A stretch of 14,707 nt of DNA from an uncultured Ruminococcus sp. (lineage in GTDB: Bacteria; Bacillota; Clostridia; Lachnospirales; Lachnospiraceae): assembly GCA_900553885.1 (NCBI GenBank), contig USFD01000079.1, positions 1 to 14,707 of the forward strand, written 5' to 3'. This document shows, piece after piece, positions 1 to 5,640 of the stretch (within the stretch, counting starts at the first letter, position 1; each line of letters starts with the position of its first letter). The position numbers and the translations under genes are program-made. A model generated the notes under the pieces. The model did no database searches, was not told the DNA's origin, and saw only the letters and a program-made list of their open reading frames with translations.

Positions 1-486
1 AACAGCGCATACTGTCAGCGCGGAACCGTAAGCCAGGATTTTTTTGACCTTACAAAGATCTATTACCACCGTTTGCAGTGGACAGATGATTTTAAAGAAG
101 TAAGTGACCAGATACTTAAATTTGCGCCCACAATCCCGGAAGAAAAAACCTATTTTTATTACGACATGTTCCGTGAGCGGCTCGGTGGGAAAGTTGAGCC
201 CACAACCAGCGGTCACGGCTCCATTGATCTGATCGTTCCGGGCTGTCACAAGGCGTCCGGCCTGAAGCGGCTTGCAGAGCGCTGGGGAATTTCTCCGGAG
301 CAGTGCGCTGCCTTCGGGGACGGCGGAAATGATATCGAAATGCTGAACTACTGCGGTTACAGCTACGCAATGGAAAACGCGCCTGACTTCTGTCTGAATA
401 ATATCAGAAAGAATCCTGATGCGCTCAGGATTCTTTCTTTTTCTTCCAGGCATACCAGATCATGCTTATTCCCAATATTGATATGA
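1..486 (+). CDS. HAD-IIB (Cof/YbjI-like) sugar-phosphate phosphatase, 5'-partial, aberrant 3' end
   Basis: The frame is open from base 1, so the gene enters from the left and only its C-terminal part is present. After the cap-domain region the protein shows an IDLIVPG-HKASGL segment, which carries the motif III lysine, and then FGDGGNDIEML, the Mg-binding motif IV of haloacid dehalogenase phosphatases. It continues to YAMENAP. In YbjI/Cof-type proteins this is followed by a conserved stretch containing an NN-x-x-G-V/A motif. Here it is followed by unrelated residues (DFCLNNIRKNPD...) that are encoded across a perfect terminator hairpin (406-438), and the frame stops only at 484-486, inside the convergent membrane-protein gene. 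The family dephosphorylates sugar phosphates or related cytosolic metabolites; the substrate here cannot be told. The catalytic motif IV is intact, so the protein may still be made, but the 3' end looks damaged by a deletion. Confidence 0.85.
   Translation, partial: NSAYCQRGTVSQDFFDLTKIYYHRLQWTDDFKEVSDQILKFAPTIPEEKTYFYYDMFRERLGGKVEPTTSGHGSIDLIVPGCHKASGLKRLAERWGISPEQCAAFGDGGNDIEMLNYCGYSYAMENAPDFCLNNIRKNPDALRILSFSSRHTRSCLFPILI
406..438. terminator. Perfect 14-bp hairpin, terminator between convergent genes
   Basis: AGAAAGAATCCTGA (406-419) and its exact reverse complement (425-438) flank a 5-nt loop. On the plus strand a T-rich run follows (TTCTTTTTCTTCC), so it best terminates the HAD transcript. 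On the minus strand the following bases are less U-rich. The hairpin lies inside the HAD reading frame, and one arm encodes the last codons and stop of the minus-strand membrane protein. Confidence 0.8.
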
Positions 487-1291
487 GGATACAGACAGAC
501 AGTCCGGTAATGGCGTTCATCTGATTGGTATTCAAGCTATTTTTATCTTGAAATGAGGCAAACATCGCCGCCTGCAGGGTAAGCATGGATACCAGTGCAT
601 CCGCAGCGCCTATATTGCGGATCGTGATCAGGATCGGCGACTTCGTTTTTCTTACCTTTACCATATTGACCACTGCCATTGTGATCTTATAAAAGGTATA
701 TGCCGCTATAGATATCACCATGATCTCTGAATATCTTTTCGCCGTATCCTGGGCGATCGTCAGAAGTACAACGCCGCTCAGCGCCAGATTCAATACCAGA
801 AGCAGAATGCCGTCTGTCTTTATCACGGAAAGTTCCTTCTTCCTGATCTGTTCCCTGTCATCCAGACGTGATATTTTTCTTCCTGTACTCACTGCACGGT
901 AACGCATGATTCCCAGCAGGCTGTAATAGACTGCCATTGTAATGAACCAGACAGACTGGTTCATGATCCCGATCACACCGTTATACACCGTATATGCCAC
1001 ATTGATCAAAAATGCAGGCAGAGTGGTAAGGATGGTACGAAACGTGTAGTCGGCAAGAAAACGTTCTCCAAGAGGATTCTTTTTTATAACTTCAAGGATT
1101 TTCTTTATAACATTCTCCCTCAGATCGTGATAAAAAAACACGCATGAAAGCGTCAGCAGAACAGCTGCCAGGACATACACCACTATTCCGGCAATCCACG
1201 GCAGTATCTGTTTTCCTGCCTGTATAATGGATAAAACAGCCGCTGCCGCCGTGCTTATATAAACAAGCAAATGTATCATGAACTTTTTCAT
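425..1291 (-). CDS. Multi-pass membrane protein of unknown function
   Basis: A 288-residue protein, very hydrophobic, with about eight predicted membrane helices: near residues 5-22, 31-53, 84-108, 112-130, 160-180, 190-210, 226-246 and 258-283. Basic loops (RKISRLDDREQIRKKE, VKVRKTK) and a KKKKES tail suggest inside-facing segments. I do not recognise a named family or catalytic motif. The ATG at 1291 is preceded by GGAGGT about 14 nt upstream, a rather long spacing, and no in-frame alternative looks better. It appears monocistronic: the SDR gene upstream ends in its own terminator (1495-1520), and a TATAAT-like -10 lies at 1342-1347. The stop codon and final codons fall within the terminator hairpin shared with the convergent HAD gene. 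Confidence 0.85.
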   Translation of the reverse strand: MKKFMIHLLVYISTAAAAVLSIIQAGKQILPWIAGIVVYVLAAVLLTLSCVFFYHDLRENVIKKILEVIKKNPLGERFLADYTFRTILTTLPAFLINVAYTVYNGVIGIMNQSVWFITMAVYYSLLGIMRYRAVSTGRKISRLDDREQIRKKELSVIKTDGILLLVLNLALSGVVLLTIAQDTAKRYSEIMVISIAAYTFYKITMAVVNMVKVRKTKSPILITIRNIGAADALVSMLTLQAAMFASFQDKNSLNTNQMNAITGLSVCILISILGISMIWYAWKKKKES

Positions 1292-1341
1292 TTTTTCAAG
1301 CGCTGACCTCCCTCCACATTTTCTCCTTGTTTCCGGTTTGG

Positions 1342-1347
1342 ATTATA
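1342..1347 (-). promoter_or_regulatory. Candidate -10 (TATAAT) for the membrane-protein gene
   Basis: TATAAT on the minus strand, about 50 nt before the ATG at 1291. No good -35 is seen 16-18 bp upstream, so this is a weak or activator-dependent candidate only. Confidence 0.35.
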
Positions 1348-1446
1348 AGAATTTTTCACTGGCATCCAGCGGATCACTCCCTTTTGCATCCCCGCTACTC
1401 ATAAACAGACCTCATGTTCTTATTATTGAAGTATGGGCTCTCATTA

Positions 1447-1468
1447 TTTGAAAAATGTTTGAAAAATG
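1447..1468. repeat. Two tandem copies of TTTGAAAAATG
   Basis: The 11-bp unit TTTGAAAAATG occurs twice back to back (1447-1457, 1458-1468), followed by a partial third start (TTT). It lies in the 282-bp gap 1292-1573, between the SDR terminator and the membrane-protein promoter region. The 11-bp period is about one helical turn. Function is unknown; it may be simple A/T-rich slippage. Confidence 0.6.
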
Positions 1469-1494
1469 TTTCAGAATTATTAAAATGCCATCAA

Positions 1495-1520
1495 AAAAGA
1501 ACCCTTTCCAGGATTCTTTT
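1495..1520 (-). terminator. Intrinsic terminator of the SDR gene
   Basis: On the minus strand, AAAAGAATCC, loop TGGAAA, then GGGTTCTTTT form a 10-bp stem with one U-G wobble, running into a TTTTTT tract. It lies about 55 nt past the SDR stop codon. Confidence 0.75.
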
Positions 1521-1573
1521 CTTATATAAGCATATTAAAAATTCCGGCGTTGCGTGAGCTCCGCTGTGCCTGT

Positions 1574-2407
1574 TTACGCTTCCGGCTTCAGCGGCCCATA
1601 GAAGTAAGAAGCTGTGGCTCCTCCGTCGATCAGGAAATCCGCGCCGGTGATAAATGCGCCCTTATCGCTCATGAGAAGTTCCGCCACGTTGGCAACTTCG
1701 TCCGCTGTTCCCGGGCGTCCTGCCGGGCACTTCGCGAACATGTTTTTATAGAAGTCTCCCCGGGGACCGTTAAATTCGTCAATGGCCAGCGGCGTTACGA
1801 TAATTCCCGGAGAAATGGAATTGATCCGCGCTCCCTTCTCTCCCCACTTTACGGACTCTGCCATGACCCGCTTCTCATTGCAGCGTTTCGCCATCTGGTA
1901 AGCGTGCAGCGTATCTCTGATTTTCTCCGGCTGAAGAATGTCCAGCTTCAGCAGTTCCTCTGCGGGCGCGCAGGCAAGCTGTTCGTCTTCCTCCGGTGTA
2001 AGGGCCGGCATACGATGTCCGGACTGGCTTGAGATTGTCACTCCTACGCCGCCTTCTCTGATCACCTTGCCCACTTCCTCCAGAAGTACTGCTGTACCGT
2101 ACAGATCTACTTTCAGAATTGCCTCAACGGGTGCCTGGCTGGGAGAAACGCCTGCCGCATTTACCAGCATAGTGATATCTCCGTACTCCTGCGCTTTTAC
2201 GATCAGATTTTTAATGGACTCACGGGAAGAGAGATCCATCTCCACGGCGTCTGCATCGTATCCGGCGTCATTCATGATCTTTGCGACAGCCTGCGCATTA
2301 TCCGGATTCTTATCTCCGATTACAATCTTCTTTCCATATCCCATACGGCGGGCAATCGCCATGCCGATCTGCCCCGCGCCTGTTAAAATCATTACATCTT
2401 TTTTCAT
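1574..2407 (-). CDS. SDR-family NAD(P)-dependent oxidoreductase
   Basis: A 277-residue short-chain dehydrogenase/reductase. The Rossmann cofactor motif is TGAGQIG (residues 9-15), followed by the NAAG motif (83-86), SSQSG with the probable catalytic serine (126-130), the YxxxK pair Y170/K174, and the SPG-IIVTPL segment after it. The C-terminus has the usual GAFITGADFLIDGG pattern. About 40 residues separate the serine from the tyrosine instead of about 13, because a Pro/Glu-rich insert (MPALTPEEDEQLACAPAEELL...) lies between them. This resembles the insert in 3-alpha-hydroxysteroid dehydrogenase/carbonyl reductase-type SDRs. The substrate cannot be assigned. The ATG at 2407 has an AGAGGTGG Shine-Dalgarno. 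The gene is flanked by its own promoter (2440-2467) and terminator (1495-1520), so it is probably monocistronic. Confidence 0.93.
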   Translation of the reverse strand: MKKDVMILTGAGQIGMAIARRMGYGKKIVIGDKNPDNAQAVAKIMNDAGYDADAVEMDLSSRESIKNLIVKAQEYGDITMLVNAAGVSPSQAPVEAILKVDLYGTAVLLEEVGKVIREGGVGVTISSQSGHRMPALTPEEDEQLACAPAEELLKLDILQPEKIRDTLHAYQMAKRCNEKRVMAESVKWGEKGARINSISPGIIVTPLAIDEFNGPRGDFYKNMFAKCPAGRPGTADEVANVAELLMSDKGAFITGADFLIDGGATASYFYGPLKPEA

Positions 2408-2439
2408 AATGCATCCACCTCTTTCTTTCTGATAACTTT

Positions 2440-2467
2440 ATTGTAAGCTTTCTGCCGAAATCAACAA
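2440..2467 (-). promoter_or_regulatory. Candidate promoter of the SDR gene
   Basis: Minus strand: -35 TTGTTG (2462-2467), 16-bp spacer, -10 TACAAT (2440-2445, five of six consensus bases). It sits about 35 nt before the start codon and downstream of the CYTH terminator. Confidence 0.5.
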
Positions 2468-2523
2468 TTTTAATTCCGAATAGTTCTGATAAGTAAAACT
2501 GATGCGACCGCACAGCAGCAAAA

Positions 2524-2559
2524 AAGGATACCAGAACTTTCATTCATTCTGATATCCTT
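2524..2559 (-). terminator. Terminator overlapping the CYTH stop codon
   Basis: On the minus strand, AAGGATATCAGAA and TTCTGGTATCCTT pair over 13 bp with one U-G wobble, followed by a TTTTTT tract. The CYTH stop codon (2540-2542) lies in the loop, so the 5' arm is coding sequence. Confidence 0.85.
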
Positions 2560-3118
2560 CTTTATCTGCCTTTCTCTGAAGCATAGATAAATAAGAGGTC
2601 TGAACCGAGTCGGAGACCTGATACCCCAGACTGTTCAGGATGTCTTTGATCTGATCCAGGGCGGCATCTTTTTTCTCTTCACTTTCTACCAGAATCTCCA
2701 GCTCCAGAAAACTGCCCAGCCCGTGCACATCATCCAGACAGGCTGTGATAAAATCTTTCTGCAGCATTGTCCGGATCTTGATTACTTCCGGTTCCGCGGG
2801 AGAATACCCGAGAGCCTGCAGAATCTCCCGGCAGACCGCCCCGTCCTCTACCCCGGTTTCTAATTCTCTGCGGGTCATTGTCTGAGTATCCAGCTTCTTT
2901 CCTTTGTAATTGATCTGTGCCTGTTTCTTTCCTGTACGGCAGTCTTTCGTCTCACGGACTCTGAGAGCCGCTCCGTTCGCTCTGATGTCTCCACAGGCAT
3001 TGTCAAAATATGTATCCCGCTCCTCAATAAAACGCTGTTCTTTAAAACCTGCCTCCAGAATCCTGTTTTTTATCTCTTCCGGATCCGGAATGGGAAGCTT
3101 TACTTCAACTTCAATCAT
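2540..3118 (-). CDS. CYTH-domain protein (class IV adenylate cyclase / triphosphate-tunnel type)
   Basis: A 192-residue protein covering a whole CYTH domain. It begins with the diagnostic ExExK motif (MIEVEVK: E3, E5, K7). The other tunnel residues follow in order: RVR (53-55), the basic NYKGKK strand (70-75), TRRE (82-85), KIR (114-116), and the acidic LDDVHGLGSFLELE segment (128-141). A SYLSML motif lies near the C-terminus. CYTH enzymes bind triphosphate substrates with divalent metal inside a beta-barrel. Members include CyaB-type adenylate cyclases, thiamine triphosphatases and inorganic triphosphatases, and the sequence alone does not decide between them. The ATG at 3118 has an AAAGGGGA Shine-Dalgarno. 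The gene starts 24 bp after the LysR stop, so it is probably cotranscribed with it. A hairpin terminator contains its stop codon. Confidence 0.9.
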   Translation of the reverse strand: MIEVEVKLPIPDPEEIKNRILEAGFKEQRFIEERDTYFDNACGDIRANGAALRVRETKDCRTGKKQAQINYKGKKLDTQTMTRRELETGVEDGAVCREILQALGYSPAEPEVIKIRTMLQKDFITACLDDVHGLGSFLELEILVESEEKKDAALDQIKDILNSLGYQVSDSVQTSYLSMLQRKADKEGYQNE

Positions 3119-3142
3119 ATGTCAGTCCCCTTTCAGCTCCGG

Positions 3143-4027
3143 TTATAAAAGAAGTTTCCGGAGAATTCCCGCAAATTCTTCGATGTAATAGTTCGTCTGG
3201 TCTTTCAGCCAGAACACACAGTAATTTCTCTGAAGCTGCTGTCCGTTCCGGACAATGGGCAGCCGCCGGATGGCCGCTCCTGCCGGCGGAAGGGTGCCCA
3301 CGCTCTCAATCGGCAGGAATCCCCGGTTTCCGGCTACCATCAGCCTCCCTTCCTCCAGGTTTTCCGCGAACAGGAATTGGCCTCCGAATCCCAGAGTGTT
3401 CTGAAAATAATCCTGCTCCGTATTCTGCTGTTCTCTGGAAGAGATCAGGATACAGGGGATCCGCTTCAGACTGTCCAGTTCCACTGACTCCTGGCTGCTC
3501 AGACCGCTGCTGACCGAAAGTTCGGCATAACATCCGCACTGCAGCAGCTGGTAATTCTCATACTGACTGGAAAAGGCTCTCCTCTGATCGCTGAGGATCA
3601 GATCCACTCCTCCGAACCGCAGCAGATCATACAGCTCTTCGTGCGTTCCGTTGACAATGCTGATAGATACTTCCGGATAAAGCCGTGAAAATTCCGCTAC
3701 AGCCTGATGGAGCTCCTGACCGCTGTAGCACCGGAGATATCCGATACGAAGCTGAAGTTCATCATCCTGTCCGATCCGGACGGTCTCCCTGCGGATATCA
3801 TCCGCCTCCTCCAGAAGTCCCTTGCTCCGGCTGTAAAAATACTCGCCTGCCGGAGTCAGGGTAAACTTCCGGTTTTCCCTGTGAATCAGCTCCACGCCCA
3901 GTTCTTTTTCCAGCGCCCGTATCTGCTGGGATATGGCGGACTGGGATATATAGCACTGCTCCGCCGCCTCAGTAAAGCTGCCGCATTCCACAACAGCAGT
4001 AAAATACTTCATCTGTCGAAACAGCAA
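3143..4027 (-). CDS. LysR-family transcriptional regulator
   Basis: A 294-residue LysR-type regulator of normal family length. The N-terminal winged helix-turn-helix (about residues 2-60) has the usual pattern RQMKYFTAVVECGSFTEAAEQCYISQSAISQQIRALEKELG, followed by a linker helix and a periplasmic-binding-protein-like effector domain (about 88-290). The start is TTG at 4027. That gives the normal N-terminus (MLFRQMKYF...) and lies just after an AAAGGGTGA Shine-Dalgarno; the ATG at the sixth codon would clip the first helix. Its neighbours are the CYTH gene 24 bp downstream and the alpha/beta hydrolase gene upstream, both on the same strand. The 91-bp region before it carries nested inverted repeats and two copies of CTGTACCAG that may be its own operator. 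The effector is unknown. Confidence 0.95.
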   Translation of the reverse strand: MLFRQMKYFTAVVECGSFTEAAEQCYISQSAISQQIRALEKELGVELIHRENRKFTLTPAGEYFYSRSKGLLEEADDIRRETVRIGQDDELQLRIGYLRCYSGQELHQAVAEFSRLYPEVSISIVNGTHEELYDLLRFGGVDLILSDQRRAFSSQYENYQLLQCGCYAELSVSSGLSSQESVELDSLKRIPCILISSREQQNTEQDYFQNTLGFGGQFLFAENLEEGRLMVAGNRGFLPIESVGTLPPAGAAIRRLPIVRNGQQLQRNYCVFWLKDQTNYYIEEFAGILRKLLL

Positions 4028-4028
4028 A

Positions 4029-4118
4029 GAATCACCCTTTCTTTCATTGACGTTCCATTTCTGTACCAGTTACACTGTACCAGATAACCGCTTATTCCGT
4101 CAATGACGCAGGTGATTC
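4029..4118. promoter_or_regulatory. Nested inverted repeats and paired direct repeats upstream of lysR
   Basis: The outer arms are GAATCACC (4029-4036) and GGTGATTC (4111-4118). The inner arms are TCATTGACG (4044-4052) and CGTCAATGA (4098-4106). Between them CTGTACCAG occurs twice (4061-4069, 4075-4083), and the segment GTACCAGTTACACTGTAC can itself fold with one bulged base. A candidate lysR promoter lies inside on the minus strand: TTGACG (4098-4103), 18 bp, TACAGT (4074-4079). The 3' arm of the outer stem covers the lysR Shine-Dalgarno. It may be a regulator-binding array, an RNA structure that hides the lysR ribosome binding site on read-through transcripts, or both. Confidence 0.5.
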
Positions 4119-5210
4119 TCACTGATCTGCCGTATCCCGCAGGCCTTTTGAACGGCAGGCGCTTTGCTGCAGGACTTCATTGAATGCACGCCGCAAAGCA
4201 CTGCAACGTATATCCAGCATCTTTTTCGTAATGTCTGTTTTCGTAAATACGTCAAACCCGTGGAACGTGCCTTTCACATCCTGTAATTCTGCGGCAATTC
4301 CTGCCCTTTTCAGGTTTCTCCAGTAATTGACGCCTTCGTCATGCAGGCTGTCATACTGCTCCACCTCAATATATGCCGGCGGAAGATTATGAAAGTCTTC
4401 CGTCTCAGCAGGTGATGCATAGTACCTTTTTCCGAAGGTTCCGTTTTTCAGATACAATTCCCACATCTTTTTCGATAAACGAGCATTCCAAACAGGACTG
4501 TCCGTGTATTTTTTCATAGACTCAGTCTTCATCCGGGCGTCCAACACAGGATAGATCAGCATCTGAAAACAAATGTCAGACTTTCCTTCCTCCCTGCTTC
4601 TGAGCGTACAGGCGGCGGCAAGAGCACCTCCTGCACTGTCGCCGCCCACTGCAATCCGTTCCCTGTCAATGTGCAGGTCTTCCGAATTTTGACGGACATA
4701 TTCAAGCCCTTCCCAGCAGTCTGTGAAAGGAATGGGAAAGGGGTGTTGCTCTGATGTCCTGTAATGTACAAAAACAACTGTACATTCTGCTTTCTCCGCG
4801 TATTTCCCCATGTGCTCATGAATATATGGGGCATCTTCCAGACAGAATCCTCCTCCATGAAAGTATACCAGGCAGGGCAGCATATTTTTCACGGATACCG
4901 GCCTGTAAACGGTAAGCCGTATCTTCTCTCCTTTTCCTGAATCAATCCGTTTTCTCATCCTCTTTATCCCACGTGGTGGAGACGGCTGTTTCATGGCCGC
5001 CAGCTGTCTGTTTGCTATCCTCATAATATGACAGGAAAGGAACGATTCCGGAATAATAAATTTATTTAAAAGCGGATATCCCGCCGCCAGAGGATACTTT
5101 TTATTTCGCTGCCGGCACCATAATGCAGCGGAAACGGCTATTCCTGTCATAAACAGATATTTCTTCTCCATCACAGATTTTCCCCTCTCTTGCTCTCTGT
5201 CATTTTCCAT
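4119..5210 (-). CDS. Alpha/beta hydrolase, HSL (fold-3) esterase/lipase family
   Basis: A 363-residue serine hydrolase. It shows the HGGG oxyanion-hole motif of the hormone-sensitive-lipase family (residues 118-121), the nucleophile elbow GDSAGG (S192), the probable acid in QYDSLHDEG (D287) and the catalytic histidine in GTFHGFD (H317). A hydrophobic stretch at about residues 18-31 followed by RQRNKK suggests an N-terminal membrane anchor, giving a cytosol-facing or membrane-associated esterase. The natural ester is unknown. The start at 5210 has AGAGGT 7 nt upstream. A second ATG at 5171 (residue 14) also has a good AGAGGGGA site, so a shorter form is possible. A promoter lies at 5264-5292. 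It is followed by lysR 91 bp downstream and is divergent from pucR. Confidence 0.93.
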   Translation of the reverse strand: MENDREQERGKSVMEKKYLFMTGIAVSAALWCRQRNKKYPLAAGYPLLNKFIIPESFLSCHIMRIANRQLAAMKQPSPPRGIKRMRKRIDSGKGEKIRLTVYRPVSVKNMLPCLVYFHGGGFCLEDAPYIHEHMGKYAEKAECTVVFVHYRTSEQHPFPIPFTDCWEGLEYVRQNSEDLHIDRERIAVGGDSAGGALAAACTLRSREEGKSDICFQMLIYPVLDARMKTESMKKYTDSPVWNARLSKKMWELYLKNGTFGKRYYASPAETEDFHNLPPAYIEVEQYDSLHDEGVNYWRNLKRAGIAAELQDVKGTFHGFDVFTKTDITKKMLDIRCSALRRAFNEVLQQSACRSKGLRDTADQ

Positions 5211-5263
5211 TTCAGATACCTCTTTTTTTGATTTTACCAGCTCGCCAATGCAATAATAATCTA

Positions 5264-5292
5264 AATTTACCTGAGGTATTTTCTTTCGTCAA
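5264..5292 (-). promoter_or_regulatory. Promoter of the alpha/beta hydrolase gene
   Basis: Minus strand: -35 TTGACG (5287-5292), 17-bp spacer, -10 TAAATT (5264-5269). It leaves a leader of about 50 nt before the ATG at 5210. Spacing and -35 are good; the -10 matches four of six bases. Confidence 0.55.
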
Positions 5293-5301
5293 CTCCTTGG
5301 T

Positions 5302-5391
5302 TTAAAGGATACAGGTGCTTTTTCCTTTTTGTGCCGGCATCAGCACAGCAAGGACCGCCATCATATCTGTTTTTCTTTATAAAGCAAGCAT
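5302..5391 (-). other. Interrupted mini-frame behind a strong ribosome binding site (possible gene remnant or leader peptide)
   Basis: An AGGAGGA Shine-Dalgarno (5399-5405) precedes ATG CTT GCT TTA TAA (5377-5391), a four-residue peptide. After that stop the same frame stays open. It has two ATGs (5364 and 5361) and encodes about 20 residues (MMAVLAVLMPAQKGKSTCIL) to a stop at 5302-5304. This could be a decayed start of a lost gene, a leader peptide or chance. It lies in the 430-bp gap 5211-5640, where I see no full gene. Confidence 0.25.
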
Positions 5392-5445
5392 AATATCATC
5401 CTCCTGTCACTGTATCGTTCTTATCCCTCAGAATTTTCTGTAAAC

Positions 5446-5492
5446 AAAAGAACGAGAAAGGCCTTCTTCCAAAAGCACTTCCTCGTTCTTTT
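5446..5492 (-). terminator. Orphan hairpin terminator between divergent genes
   Basis: AAAAGAACGAG (5446-5456) and CTCGTTCTTTT (5482-5492) are perfect 11-bp arms. On the minus-strand RNA the stem extends to 15 bp through one G-U wobble (5446-5460 with 5478-5492); the plus-strand RNA has an A-C mismatch there, so the minus strand is favoured. A U-rich end follows in either direction. No gene ends here: both neighbours start away from this region. Confidence 0.6.
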
Positions 5493-5559
5493 GCCTATAA
5501 GTATTGCACAATGAGCCATCTGTTCCAATAGCCTGAGTGCACGAATATCATTCCTCTAT

Positions 5560-5576
5560 TTATGCTGTCAGCATAA
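5560..5576. promoter_or_regulatory. Perfect 17-bp palindrome upstream of pucR promoter
   Basis: TTATGCTG-T-CAGCATAA has 8-bp arms around one central base. It ends 6 bp before the putative -35 of the PucR-type regulator gene, a typical operator or activator position. Confidence 0.55.
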
Positions 5577-5582
5577 AATTCA

Positions 5583-5612
5583 TTGACGCACGCGCTATTT
5601 CCGTGCTATTCT
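5583..5612 (+). promoter_or_regulatory. Candidate promoter of the PucR-family gene
   Basis: -35 TTGACG (5583-5588), 18-bp spacer, -10 TATTCT (5607-5612, four of six bases), about 28 nt before the start codon. The spacer contains the short inverted repeat GCACG/CGTGC. Confidence 0.5.
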
Positions 5613-5640
5613 TGCAGTAAAATTATGCGGAGGTTTCATA

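Noticed and set aside
2310..2543. 77-codon minus-strand frame overlapping the SDR start
   Set aside because: It is out of frame with the SDR gene, crosses the CYTH terminator and SDR promoter, and its C-terminal half is a shifted reading of SDR codons.
4029..4118. MITE-like miniature transposable element
   Set aside because: The nested inverted repeats resemble short terminal repeats, but no flanking target duplication is visible and the outer arms align exactly with a stop codon and a ribosome binding site, which fits regulation better.
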